A stretch of 64,000 bases of DNA. Source: Fasciola hepatica (taxonomy: Eukaryota > Platyhelminthes > Trematoda > Plagiorchiida > Fasciolidae). Positions 1 through 13,660 of the stretch are shown piece by piece; the first letter of the stretch is position 1, and each line of letters begins with the position of its first letter. The stretch is taken from contig CANUEZ040000205.1 of assembly GCA_948099385.1 (NCBI GenBank), forward strand, positions 1,922,001-1,986,000. The letters run 5' to 3'. The notes below the pieces were generated by a model. The model saw nothing but the letters and a program-made list of their open reading frames with translations, had not been told where the DNA came from and ran no database searches. The position numbers were made by a program, and so were the translations under genes.

Positions 1-189
1 GAATTGTATAATGGATGAAATCTCTATACGGGCCTTAGTACAACCAACGCATTCCCAAATGAAAATCCTACACAGATTTCTTACTATGCATGCAATTGAT
101 TAGTAGTAGGAGATTAGACTAGATTAGATTAGATTAGAATAGATTTGTATATTATGATTGATCATGCAGCTTGAACGCTCAACTGAGCA
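1..189 (+). repeat. Partial satellite unit (3' part) at window start
   Basis: This is the last ~190 bp of a unit cut by the window edge. It enters at about unit position 258, where GAATTGTATAATGGATGAAA stands for the usual CTATGATGGATGACTTC, so it is more diverged than most copies at this site. It then shows TACGGGCCTTAG, TGCATGCAATTG, a short ATTAG tract with one ACTAG interruption, and the usual TTGATCATGCAGC tail. Confidence 0.95.
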
Positions 190-2443
190 TTGAAATCCAT
201 GGAAGCACTCATTGTACAGCTGTTTCATCCTTGTTCGAACTCGACTCATCAGCAGTGCACATCGACCGAGCAACCACGGGGACTCCAACAACCGCTGAAC
301 CATTGTGAATCGAACAACTTACCAACACAAGGCTATCCGGGATGGCTATCAACGCTTTGTTCAACATCTGCACTACATCATATATAGCACCCTTCCCAAA
401 CTGGCTTCAAATTCGAATGGTAACAACCAGCTTCACGCACGCCGATCGACTCCTATGATGGATGACTTCTCTGTAGGGGCCTAAGTACAACCAACGCATT
501 CCCAAATGATAAACCTACACAGCTTCCTTACTATGCATGCAATTGATTAGTAGTAGGAGATTAGATTATATTGGATTAAAATAGATTTGTATAATACGAT
601 TGATCATGCAGCTTGAACGCTCAACTGAGCATTGAAATCCATGGAAGCACTCACTGTACAGCTGTTTCATCCTCTTTCGGACTCGACTCATCAGCAGTGC
701 ACATCGACCGAGCAACCACGGGGACTCCAACAACCGCTGAACCATTGTGAATCGAACAACTTAACAACACAAGTCTATCCGGGATCGCTATCAACGCTTT
801 GTTCAACATCTTCACTACATCATATATAGCACCCTTCCCAAACTGGCTCCAAATTTGAATGGTAACAACCAGCTTCACGCACACCGATCGACTTATATAA
901 TGGATGGCTCATCTGTAGGGGCCTAAGTACAACCAACACATTCCCAAATGATAAACCTACACAGCTTCCTTACTATGCATGCAATTGATTAGTAGTACGA
1001 GATTAGATTAGATTAGATTAGATTAGATTAGATTAGATTAGATTAGATTAGATTAGAATAGATTTGTATAATATGATTGATCATGCAGCTTGAACGCTCA
1101 ACTGAGCATTGAAATCCATGGAAGCACTCACTGTACAGCTGTTTCATCCTTGTTCGGACTCGACTCATCAGCAGTGCACATCGACCGAGCAACCACGGGG
1201 ACTCCAACAACCGCTGAACCATTGTGAATCGAACAACTTAACAACACAAGGCTATCCGGGATGGCTATCAACGCTTTTTCAACATCTATATTAAATCATA
1301 TATAGCACCCTTCCGAAACTGGCTTCAAATTTGAATGGTAACAACCAGCTTCGCGCACACCGATCCACTCCTATGTTGGATGACTTCTCTGTAGGGGCCT
1401 AAGTACAACCAACGCATTCCCAAATGAAAACCTACACAGCTTCGTTATTATGCATGCAATTGATTAGTAGTAGGAGATTAGATTAGATTAGATTAGATTA
1501 GAATAGATTTGTATAATATGATTGATCATGCAGCTTGAACGCTCAACTGAGCATTGAAATCCATAGAAGCACTCACTGTACAGCTGTTTCATCCTTGTTC
1601 GAACTCGACTCATCAGCAGTGCACATCGACCGAGCAACCACGGGGACTCCAACAACCGCTGAACCATTGTGAATCGAACAACTTAACAACACAAGGCTAT
1701 CCGGGATGGCTATCAACGCTTTGTTCAACATCTACACTACATCATATAGCACCCTTCCCAAACTGGCTTCAAATTTGAATGGTAACAACCAGCTTCGCAC
1801 ACACCGATCGACTCCTATGATGGATGACTTCTCTGTAGGGGCCTAAGTACAACCAACGCATTCCCAAATGATAAACCTACACAGCTTCCTTACTATGCAT
1901 GCAATTGATTAGTAGTAGGAGATTAGATTAGATTAGATTAGATTAGAATAGATTTGTATAATATGATTGATCATGCAGCTTGAACGCTCAACTGAGCATT
2001 GAAATCCATGGAAGCACTCACTGTACAGCTGTTTCATCCTTGTTCGCACTCGACTCATCAGCAGTGCACATCGACCGAGCAACCACGGGGACTCCAACAA
2101 CCGCTGAACCATTGTGAATCGAACAACTTAACAACACAAGGCTATCCGGGATCGATATCAACGCTTTGTTCAACATCTACACTACATCATATAGCACCCT
2201 TCCCAAACTGGCTTCAAATTTGAATGGTAACAACCAGCTTCGCGCACACCGATCGACTCCTATGATGGATGACTTCTCTGTAGGGGCCTAAGTACAACCA
2301 ACGCATTCCCAAATAATAAACCTACACAGCTTCCTTACTATGCATGCAATTGATTAGTAGTAGGAGATTAGATTAGATTAGATTAGATTGGAATAGATTT
2401 GTATAATATGATTGATCATGCAGCTTGAGCGCTCAACTGAGCA
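190..2443 (+). repeat. Sector 1: units 1-5, divergent left-end copies
   Basis: Unit starts are 190, 632, 1109, 1554 and 1999. The first two carry unusual changes such as CTTCACGCAC for CTTCGCGCAC, ACTTATATAATGG for ACTCCTATGATGG (near 890) and GGATGGCTCATC for GGATGACTTCTC. The tract of unit 1 is degenerate (ATTAG, ATTAT, ATTGG, then ATTAA). Unit 3 has CTTTTTCAAC for CTTTGTTCAAC and ATATTAAATC for ACACTACATC. The preceding partial unit is also divergent at the TATAATGG site. Confidence 0.9.
1002..1056 (+). repeat. Longest pentamer tract, (ATTAG)11
   Basis: Eleven uninterrupted ATTAG copies followed by AATAG lie in the unit starting at 632. They make that unit 477 bp, the longest in the window. 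It fits length = 420+5n+2, with the +2 from the TATATAGC form. Confidence 0.95.
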
Positions 2444-5400
2444 TTGAAATCCATGGAAGCACTCACTGTACAGCTGTTTCATCCTCTAAGGGACTCGACT
2501 CATCAGCAGTGCACATCGACCGAGCAACCACGGGGACTCCAACAACCGCTGAACCATTGTGAACCGAACAACTAAACAACACAAGGCTATCCGGGATGGC
2601 TCTCAACGCTTTGTTCAACATCTACACTACATCATATAGCACCCTTCCCAAACTGGCTTCAAAGTTGAATGGTAACAACCAGCTTCGCGCACACCGATCG
2701 ACTCCTATGATGGATGACTTCTCTGTAGGGGCCTAAGTACAACCAGCGCATTCCCAAATGAACAACCTACACAGCTTCCTTACTATGCATTCAATTGATT
2801 AGTAGTAGGAGATTAGATTAGATTAGAATAGATTAGAATAGATTTGTATAATATGATTGATCATGCAGCTTGAACGCTCAACTGAGCATTGAAATCCATG
2901 GAAGCACTCACTGTACAGCTGTTTCATCCTTGTTCGGACTCGACTCATCAGCAGTGCACATCGACCGAGCAACCACGGGGACTCCAACAACCGCTGAACC
3001 ATTGTGAATCGAACAATTTAACAACACAAGGCTATCCGTGATCGCTATCAACGCTTTGTTCAACATCTACACTACATCATATATAGCACCCTTCCCAAAC
3101 TGGCTTCAAATTTGAATGGTAACAACCAGCTTCGCGCACACCGATCGACTCCTATGATGGATGACTTCTCTGTAGGGGCCTAAGTACAACCAACGCATTC
3201 CCAAATGATAAACCTACACAGCTTCCTTACTATGCATGCAATTGATTAGTAGTACGAGATTAGATTAGATTAGATTAGATTAGAATAGATTTGTGTAATA
3301 TGATTGATCATGCAGCTTGAACGCTCAACTGAGCATTGAAATCCATGGAAGCACTCACTGTACAGCTGTTTCATCCTTGTTCGAACTCGACTCATCAGCA
3401 GTGCACATCGACCGAGCAACCACGGGGACTCCAACAACCGCTGAACCATTGTGAATCGAACAACTCAACAACACAAGGCTATCCGGGATGGCTATCAACG
3501 CTTTGTTCAACATCTACACTACATCATATAGCACCGTTCCCAAACTGGCTTCAAAGTTGAATGGTAACAACCAGCTTCGCGCACACCGATCGACTCCTAT
3601 GATGGATGACTGCTCTGTAGGGGCCTAAGTACAACCAGCGCATTCCCAAATGAACAACCTACACAGCTTCCTTACTATGCATTCAATTGATTAGTAGTAG
3701 GAGATTAGATTAGATTAGAATAGATTAGAATAGATTTGTATAATATGATTGATCATGCAGCTTGAACGCTCAACTGAGCATTGAAATCCATGGAAGCACT
3801 CACTGTACAGCTGTTTCATCCTTGTTCGGACTCGACTCATCAGCAGTGCACATCGACCGAGCAACCACGGGGACTCCAACAACCGCTGAACCATTGTGAA
3901 TCGAACAATTTAACAACACAAGGCTATCCGTGATCGCTATCAACGCTTTGTTCAACATCTACACTACATCATATAGCACCCTTCCCAAAATGGCTTCAAA
4001 TTTGAATTGTAACAACCAGCTTCGCGCACACCGATCGACTCCTATGATGGATGACTTCTCTGTAGGGGCCTAAGTACAACCAACGCATTCCCAAATAATA
4101 AACCTACACAGCTTCCTTACTATGCATGCAATTGATTAGTAGTAGGAGATTAGATTAGATTAGATTAGATTAGATTAGAATAGATTTGTATAATATGATT
4201 GATCATGCAGCTTGAACGCTCAACTGAGCATTGAAATCCATGGAAGCACTCACTGTACAGCTGTTTCATCCTTGTTCGGACTCGACTCATCAGCAGTGCA
4301 CATCGACCGAGCAACCACGGGGACTCCAACAACCGCTGAACCATTGTGAATCGAACAACTCAACAACACAAGGCTATCCGGGATCGATATCAACGCTTTG
4401 TTCAACATTTACACTACATCATATAGCACCGTTCCCAAACTGGCTTCAAATTGGAATAGTAACAACCAGTTTCGCGCACACCGATCGACTCCTATGATGG
4501 ATGACTTCTCTGTAGGGGCCTAAGTACAACCAGCGCATTCCCAAATGAACAACCTACACAGCTTCCTTACTATGCATTCAATTGATTAGTAGTAGGAGAT
4601 TAGATTAGATTAGAATAGATTAGAATAGATTTGTATAATATGATTGATCATGCAGCTTGAACGCTCAACTGAGCATTGAAATCCATGGAAGCACTCACTG
4701 TACAGCTGTTTCATCCTTGTTCGGACTCGACTCATCAGCAGTGCACATCGACCGAGCAACCACGGGGACTCCAACAACCGCTGAACCATTGTGAATCGAA
4801 CAACTTAACAACACAAGGCTATCCGGGATGGCTATCAACGCTTTGTTCAACATCCACACTACATCATATAGCACACTTCCCAAACTGGCTAAAAATTTGA
4901 ATGGTAACAACCAGCTTCGCGCACACCGATCGACTCATATGATGGATGACTTCTCTGTAGGGGCCTAAGTACAACCAACGCATTCCCAAATGATAAACCT
5001 ACACAGCTCCCTTTTAATGCATGCAATTGATTAGTAGTAGGAGATTAGATTAGATTAGATTAGATTAGATTAGATTAGAATAGATTTGTATAATATGATT
5101 GATCATGCAGCTTGAGCGCTCAACTGAGCATTGAAATGCATGGAAGCACTCACTGTACAGCTGTTTCATCCTTGTTCGGACTCGACTCATCAGCAGTGCA
5201 CATCGACCGAGCAACCACGGGCACTCCAACAACCGCTGAACCATTGTGAATCGAACAACTTAACAACACAAGGCTATCCGGGATGGCTATCAACGCTTTG
5301 TTCAACATCTACACTACATCATATAGCACCGTTCCAAACTGGCTTCAAATTTGAATGGTAACAACCAGCTTCGCGCACACCGATCGACTCCTATGATGGA

Positions 5401-6469
5401 TGACTTATCTGTACGGGCCTCAGTACAACCAACGCATTCCCAAATGATAAACCTACACAGCTTCCTTACTATGCATGCAATTGATTAGTAGTAGGAGATT
5501 AGATTAGATTAGATTAGATTAGATTGGAATAGATTTGTATAATATGATTGATCATGCAGCTTGAACGCTCAACTGAGCATTGAAATCCATAGAAGCACTC
5601 ACTGTACAGCTGTTTCATCCTTGTTCGGACTCGACTCATCAGCAGTGCACATCGACCGAGCAACCACGGGGACTCCAACAACCGCTGAACCATTGTGAAT
5701 CGAACAACTCAACAACACAAGGCTATCCGGGATGGCTATCAACGCTTTGTTCAACATCTACACTACATCATATAGCACCGTTCCCAAACTGGCTTCAAAT
5801 TTGAATGGTAACAACCAGCTTCGCGCACACCGATCGACTCCTATGATGGATGACTTCTCTGTAGGGGCCTAAGTACAACCAGCGCATTCCCAAATGAACA
5901 ACCTACACAGCTTCCTTACTATGCATTCAATTGATTAGTAGTAGGAGATTAGATTAGATTAGATTAGATTAGAATAGATTTGTATAATATGATTGATCAT
6001 GCAGCTTGAACGCTCAACTGAGCATTGAAATCCATGGAAGCACTCACTGTACAGCTGTTTCATCCTTGTTCGGACTCGACTCATCAGCAGTGCACATCGA
6101 CCGAGCAACCACGGGGACTCCAACAACCGCTGAACCATTGTGAGTCGAACAACTTAACAACACAAGGCTATCCGGGATCGATATCAACGCTTTGTTCAAC
6201 ATCTACACTACATCATATAGCACCCTTCCCAAACTGGCTTCAAATTTGAATGGTAACAACCAGCTTCGCGCACACCGATCGACTCCTATGATGGATGACT
6301 TCTCTGTAGGGGCCTCAGTACAACCAACGCATTCCCAAATGATAAACCTACACAGCTTCCTTACTATGCATGCAATTGATTAGTAGTAGGAGATTAGATT
6401 AGATTAGATTAGATTAGAATAGATTTGTATAATATGATTGATCATGCAGCTTGAACGCTCAACTGAGCA
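2444..6469 (+). repeat. Sector 2: units 6-14, alternating dimer-like copies
   Basis: Unit starts are 2444, 2889, 3336, 3781, 4231, 4676, 5131, 5580 and 6025. Units 6, 8, 10 and 13 share CCAGCGCATTCC, AATGAACAACC and TGCATTCAATTG. Units 7, 9, 11, 12 and 14 have the canonical CCAACGCATTCC and TGCATGCAATTG. The strict alternation in units 6-11 (offsets 892 and 895 bp between marked units) indicates a two-unit higher-order repeat. Unit 6 also carries TCCTCTAAGGGACTC. Confidence 0.9.
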
Positions 6470-8273
6470 TTGAAATCCATGGAAGCACTCACTGTACAGC
6501 TGTTTCATCCTTGTTTGGACTCGACTCATCAGCAGTGCACATCGACCGAGCAACCACGGGGACTCCAACAACCGCTGAACCATTGTGAATCGAACAACTT
6601 AACAACACAAGGCTATCCGGGATGGCTATCAACGCTTTGTTCAACATCCACACTACATCATATAGCACACTTCCCAAACTGGCTAAAAATTTGAATGGTA
6701 ACAACCAGCTTCGCGCACACCGATCGACTCATATGGTGGATGACTTCTCTGTAGGGGCCTAAGTACAACCAACGCATTCCCAAATGATAAACCTACACAG
6801 CTCCCTTTTAATGCATGCAATTGATTAGTAGTAGGAGATTAGATTAGATTAGATTAGATTAGATTAGAATAGATTTGTAGAATTTGATTGATCATGCAGC
6901 TTGAACGCTCAACTGAGCATTGAAATCCATGGAAGCATTCACTGTACAGCTGTTTAATCCTTGTTCGGCCTCGACTCATCGGCAGTGCACATCGACCGAG
7001 CAACCACGGGGACTCCAACAACCGCTGAACCATTGTGAATCGAACAACTTAACAACACAAGGCTATCCGGGATGGCTATCAACGCTTTGTTCAACATCTA
7101 TTCTACATCATATATAGCACCCTTCCCAAACTGGCTTCAAATTTGAATGGTAACAACCAGCTTCGCGCACACCGATCGACTCCTATGATGGCCGACTTAT
7201 CTGTAGGGGCCTAAGTACAACCAACGCATTCCCAAATGATAAACCTACACAGCTTCCTTACTATGCATGCAATTGATTAGTAGTAGGAGATTAGATTAGA
7301 TTAGATTAGATTAGATTAGAATAGATTTGTATAATATGATTGATCATGCAGCTTGAACGCTCAACTGAGCATTGAAATCCATGGAAGCACTCACTGTACA
7401 GCTGTTTCATCCTTGTTCGGACTCGACTCATCAGCAGTGCACATCGACCGAGCAACCACGGGGACTCCAACAACCGCTGAACCATTGTGAATCGAACAAC
7501 TTAACAACACAAGGCTATCCGGGATGGCTATCAACGCTTTGTTCAACATCCACACTACATCATATAGCACACTTCCCAAACTGGCTAAAAATTTGAATGG
7601 TAACAACCAGCTTCGCGCACACCGATCGACTCATATGGTGGATGACTTCTCTGTAGGGGCCTAAGTACAACCAACGCATTCCCAAATGATAAACCTACAC
7701 AGCTCCCTTTTAATGCATGCAATTGATTAGTAGTAGGAGATTAGATTAGATTAGATTAGATTAGATTAGAATAGATTTGTATAATTTGTTTGATCATGCA
7801 GCTTGAACGCTCAACTGTGCATTGAAATCCTTGGAAGCATTCACTGTACAGCTGTTTAATCCTTGTTCGGACTCGACTCATCGGCAGTGCACATCGACCG
7901 AGCAACCACGGGGACTCCAACAACCGCTGAACCATTGTGAGTCGAACAACTTAACAACACAAGGCTATCCGGGATCGATATCAACGCTTTGTTCAACATC
8001 TATTCTACATCATATATAGCACCCTTCCCAAACTGGCTTCAAATTTGAATGGTAACAACCAGCTTCGCGCACACCGATCGACTCCTATGATGGCCGACTT
8101 ATCTGTAGGGGCCTAAGTACAACCAACGCATTCCCAAATGATAAACCTACACAGCTTCCTTACTATGCATGCAATTGATTAGTAGTAGGAGATTTGATTA
8201 GATTAGATTAGATTAGATTAGAATAGATTTGTATAATATGATTGATCATGCAGCTTGAACGCTCAACTGAGCA
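6470..8273 (+). repeat. Two-unit tandem duplication, period 902 bp
   Basis: Units 6470-7371 and 7372-8273 have the same pair of lengths (450, 452). They share GGCTAAAAATTTG, CATATGGTGG, AGCTCCCTTTTAATGC in the first member, and TTTAATCCTTG, ATTCTACATC and GATGGCCGACTTATC in the second. Differences are few, for example TTTGGACTC (6513) against TTCGGACTC. Confidence 0.85.
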
Positions 8274-10059
8274 TTGAAATCCATGGAAGCACTAATTGTA
8301 CAGCAGTTTCATCCTTGTTCGGACTCGACTCATCAGCAGTGCACATCGACCGAGCAACCACGGGGACTCCAACAACCGCTGAACCATTGTGAATCGAACA
8401 ACTTAACAACACAAGGCTATCCGGGATCGATATCAACGCTTTGTTCAACATCTACACTACATCATATATAGCACCCTTCCCAAACTGGCTTCAAATTTGA
8501 ATGGTAACAACCAGCTTCGCGCACACCGATCCACTCCTATGATGGATGACTTCTCTGTAGGGGCCTAAGTACAACCAACGCATTCCCAAATGATAAACCT
8601 ACACAGCTCCCTTTTAATGCATGCAATTGATTAGTAGTAGGAGATTAGATTAGACTAGATTAGATTAGATTAGAATAGATTTGTATAATTTGATTGATCA
8701 TGCAGCTTGAACGCTCAACTGAGCATTGAAATCCATGGAAGCATTCACTGTACAGCTGTTTAATCCTTGTTCGGACTCGACTCATCGGCAGTGCACATCG
8801 ACCGAGCAACCACGGGGACTCCAACAACCGCTGAACCATTGTGAATCGAACAACTCAACAACACAAGGCTATCCGGGATGGCTATCAACGCTTTGTTCAA
8901 CATCTACACTACATCATATAGCACCCTTCCCAAACTGGCTTCAAATTTGAATGGTAACAACCAGCTTCGCGCACACCGATCGACTCATATGATGGATGAC
9001 TTCTCTGTAGGGGCCTAAGTACAACCAACGCATTCCCAAATGATAAACCTACACAGCTTCCTTACTATGCATGCAATTGATTAGTAGTAGGAGATTAGAT
9101 TAGATTAGATTAGAATAGATTTGTATAATTTGATTGATCATGCAGCTTGAACGCTCAACTGAGCATTGAAATCCATGGAAGCATTCACTTTACAGCTGTA
9201 TATTCCTTGTTCGGACTCGACTCATCAGCAGTGCACATCGACCGAGCAACCACGGGCACTCCAACAACCGCTGAACCATTGTGAATCGAACAACTTAACA
9301 ACACAAGGCTATCCGGGATGGCTATCAACGCTTTGTTCAACATCTACACTACATCATATATAGCACCCTTCCCAAACTGGCTTCAAATTTGAATGGTAAC
9401 AACCAGCTTCGCGCACACCGATCCACTCCTATGATGAATGACTTCTCTGTAGGGGCCTAAGTACAACCAACGCATTCCCAAATGATAAACCTACACAGCT
9501 TCCTTACTATGCATGCAATTGATTAGTAGTAGGAGATTAGATTAGATTAGATTAGATTGGATTAGAATAGATTTGTACAATATGATTGATCATGCAGCTT
9601 GAACGCTCAACTGAGCATTGAAATCCATGGAAGCACTCACTGTACAGCTGTTTCATCCTTGTTCGGACTCGACTCATCAGCAGTGCACATCGACCGAGCA
9701 ACCACGGGGACTCCAACAACCGCTGAACCATTGTGAATCGAACAACTTAACAACACAAGGCTATCCGGGATCGTTATCAACGCTTTGTTCAACATCTACA
9801 CTACATCATATATAGCACCCTTCCCAAACTGGCTTCAAATTTGAATGGTAACAACCAGCTTCGCGCACACCGATCGACTCCTATGATGGCCGACTTCTCT
9901 GTAGGGGCCTAAGTACAACCAACGCATTCTCAAATGATAAACCTACACAGCTTCCTTACTATGCATGCAATTGATTAGTAGTAGGAGATTAGATTAGATC
10001 AGATTAGAATAGATTTGTTTAATATGATTGATCATGCAGCTTGAACGCTCAACTGAGCA
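6470..10059 (+). repeat. Sector 3: units 15-22, with a 902-bp two-unit duplication
   Basis: Unit starts are 6470, 6920, 7372, 7822, 8274, 8726, 9166 and 9618. Units 15-16 and 17-18 form a duplicated pair. Units 11, 15 and 17 share GGCTAAAAATTTG in place of GGCTTCAAATTTG. Units 16, 18 and 20 share TGTTTAATCCTTG. Units 16, 18 and 22 have GATGGCCGACTT. Unit 21 has the private TGTATATTCCTTG. Confidence 0.9.
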
Positions 10060-13000
10060 TTGAAATCCATGGAAGCACTCACTGTACAGCTGTTTCATCC
10101 TTGTTCGGACTCGACTCATCAGCAGTGCACATCGACCGAGCAACCACGGGGACTCCAACAACCGCTGAACCATTGTGAATCGAACAACTTAACAACACAA
10201 GGCTATCCGGGATCGATATCAACGCTTTGTTCAACATCTACACTACATCATATAGCACCCTTCCCAAATTGGATTCAAATTTGAATGGTAACAACCAGCT
10301 TCGCGCACGCCGATCGAATCCTATGATGGATGACTTCTCTGTACGGGCCTAAGTACAACCAACGCATTCCCAAATGATAAACCTACACAGCTTCCTTACT
10401 ATGCATGCAATTGATTAGTAGTGGGAGATTAGATTAGATTAGATTAGATTAGATTAGAATAGATTTGTATAATTTGATTGATCATGCAGCTTGAACGCTC
10501 AACTGAGCATTGAAATCCATGAAAGCACTCACTGTACAGCTGTTTCATCCTTGTTCGGACTCGACTCATCAGCAGTGCACATCGACCGAGCAACCACGGG
10601 GACTCCAACAACCGCTGAACCATTGTGAATCGAACAACTTAACAACACAAGGCTATCCGGGATGGCTATCAACGCTTTGTTCAACATCTACACTACATCA
10701 TATAGCACCGTTCCCAAACTGGCTTCAAATTTGAATGGTAACAACCAGCTTCGCGCACACCGATCGACTCCTATGATGGATGACTTCTCTGTAGGGGCCT
10801 AAGTACAACCAACGCATTCCCAAATGATAAACCTACACAGCTTCCTTACTATGCATGCAATTGATTGGTAGTAGGAGATTAGATTAGATTAGATTCGATT
10901 AGATTAGAATAGATTTGTACAATATGATTGATCATGCAGCTTGAACGCTCAACTGAGCATTGAAATCCATGAAAGCACTCACTGTACAGCTGTTTCATCC
11001 TTGTTCGGACTCGACTCATCAGCAGTGCACATCGACCGAGCAACCACGGGGACTCCAACAACCGCTGAACCATTGTGAATCGAACAACTTAACAACACAA
11101 GGCTATCCGGGATCGCTATCAACGCTTTGTTCAACATCTACACTACATCATATATAGCACCCTTCCCAAACTGGCTTCAAATTTGAATGGTAACAACCAG
11201 CTTCGCGCACACCGATCGACTCCTATGATGGATGAATTCTCTTTAGGGGCCTAAGTACAACCAACGCATTCCCAAATAATAAACCTACACAGCTTCATTA
11301 CTATGCATGCAATTGATTAGTAGTACGAGATTAGATTAGATTAGATTAGATTAGATTAGAATAGATTTGTACAATATGATTGATCATGCAGCTTGAACGC
11401 TCAACTGAGCATTGAAATCCATGGAAGCACTCACTGTACAGCTGTTTCATCCTTGTTCGGACTCGACTCATCAGCAGTGCACATCGACCGAGCAACCGCG
11501 GGCACTCCAACAACCGCTGAACCATTGTGAATCGAACAACTTAACAACACAAGGCTATCCGGGATCGCTATCAACGCTTTGTTCAAAATCTTTACTACAT
11601 CATATATAGCACCCTTCCCAAACTGGCTTCAAATTTGAATGGTAACAACCAGCTTCGCGCACACCGATCGACTCCTATGATGGATGACTTCTCTGTAGGG
11701 GCCTAAGTACAACCAACGCATTCCCAAATGATAAACCTACACAGCTTCCTTACTATGCATGCAATTGATTAGTAGTACGAGATTAGATTAGATTAGATTA
11801 GATTAGATTAGAATAGATTTGTATAATATGATTGATCATGCAGCTTGAACGCTCAACTGAGCATTGAAATCCATGGAAGCACTCATTGTACAGCTGTTTC
11901 ATCCTTGTTCGGACTCGACTCATCAGCAGTGCACATCGACCGAGCAACCACGGGCACTCCAACAACCGCTGAACCATTGTGAATCGAACAACTTAACAAC
12001 ACAAGGCTATCCGGGATGGCTAACAACGCTTTGTTCAACATCTACACTACATCATATAGCACCGTTCCCAAACTGGCTTCAAAGTTGAATGGTAACAACC
12101 AGCTTCGCGCACACCGATCGACTCCTATGATGGATGAATTCTCTGTAGGGGCTAAGTACAACCAACGCATTCCCAAATGATAAACCTACACAGCTTCCTT
12201 ACTATGCATGCAATTGATTAGTAATAGGAGATTAGATTAGATTAGATCAGATTAGAATAGATTTGTATAATTTGATTGATCATGCAGCTTGAACGCTCAA
12301 CTGAGCATTGAAATCCATGAAAGCACTCACTGTACAGCTGTTTCATCCTTGTTCGGACTCGACTCATCAGCAGTGCACATCGACCGAGCAACCACTGGGA
12401 CTCCAACAACCGCTGAACCATTGTGAATCGGACAACTTACGAAAAGTGTACATCTGGGATGGCTATCAACGCTCTGTTCAACATCTACACTACATCATAT
12501 AGCACCGTTCCCAAACTGGCTTCAAATTTGAATGGTAACAACCAGCTTCGCGCACACCGATCGACTCCTATGATGGATGACTTCTCTGTAGGGGCCTAAG
12601 TACAGCCAACGCAATCCCAAATGAGAAACCTACACAGCTTCCTTACTATGCATGCAATTGATTAGTAGTAGGAGATTAGATTAGATTAGATTAGATTAGA
12701 ATAGATTTGTATAATATGATTGATCATGCAGCTTGAACGCTCATCTGAGCATTGAAATCCATGGAAGCACTCACTGTACAGCTGTTTCATCCTTGTTCGG
12801 ACTCGACTCATCAGCAGTGCACATCGACCGAGCAACCACGGGGACTCCAACAACCGCTGAACCATTGTGAATCGGACAATTTAAGAAAAGTGTACATCTG
12901 GGATGGCTATCAACGCTTTGTTCAACATCTACACTACATCATATAGCACCGTTCCCAAACTGGCTTCAAATTTGAATGGTAACAACCAGCTTCGCGCACA

Positions 13001-13660
13001 CCGATCGACTCCTATGATGGCCGACTTCTCTGTAGGGGCCTAAGTACAACCATTGCATTCCCAAATGATAAACCTACACAGCTTCCTTATTTTGCATGCA
13101 ATTGATTAGTAGTAGGAGATTAGATTAGATTAGATTAGATTAGATTAGATTAGATTTGAAAATATTTGTATATTCTGATTGATCATGCAGCTTGAACGCT
13201 CAACTGAGCATTGAAATCCATGGAAGCACTCACTGTACAGCTGTTTCATCCTTGTTCGGACTCGACTCATCAGCAGTGCACATCGACCGAGCAACCACGG
13301 GGACTCCAACAACCGCTGAACCATTGTGAATCGAACTACTTAACAACACAAGGCTATCCGGGATGGCTATCAACGCTTTGTTCAACATCTACACTACATC
13401 ATATAGCACCGTTCCCAAACTGGCTTCAAATTTGAATGGTAACAACCAGCTTCGCGCACACCGATCGACTCCTATGATGGATGACTTCTCTGTAGGGGCC
13501 TAAGTACAACCAACGCATTCCCAAATGATAAACCTACACAGCTTCCTTACTATGCATGCAATTGATTAGTAGTGGGAGATTAGATTAGATTAGATTAGAT
13601 TAGATTAGAATAGATTTGTATAATTTGATTGATCATGCAGCTTGAACGCTCAACTGAGCA
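10060..13660 (+). repeat. Sector 4: units 23-30, source or copy A of a multi-unit duplication
   Basis: Unit starts are 10060, 10510, 10960, 11412, 11864, 12308, 12752 and 13211. Units 24, 25 and 28 share CCATGAAAGC. Unit 26 has TTCAAAATCTTTACTAC. Unit 27 has GGCTAACAACG and GATGAATTCTC. Units 28-29 are the first class 2 units (GTGTACATCTGGG). The same ordered markers recur in 13661-16802. Confidence 0.9.
11864..12307 (+). repeat. Mosaic unit 27, joining the patterns of units 34 and 35
   Basis: The left part (CTCATTGTACAG, CGGGCACTCC) matches the unit at 15013. The right part (GGCTAACAACG, CACCGTTCCC, TTCAAAGTTGAATGG, GAATTCTCTGTA) matches the unit at 15470. The switch lies between about unit positions 92 and 157. 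This is the expected footprint of an unequal exchange that removed or added one unit. Confidence 0.75.

Noticed and set aside
12430..12460. Class 2 segment as a small inserted element
   Set aside because: It replaces about 25 bp of canonical sequence with about 24 bp, and flanks align without gaps or target-site duplication. It is a diverged version of the same segment, not an insertion.
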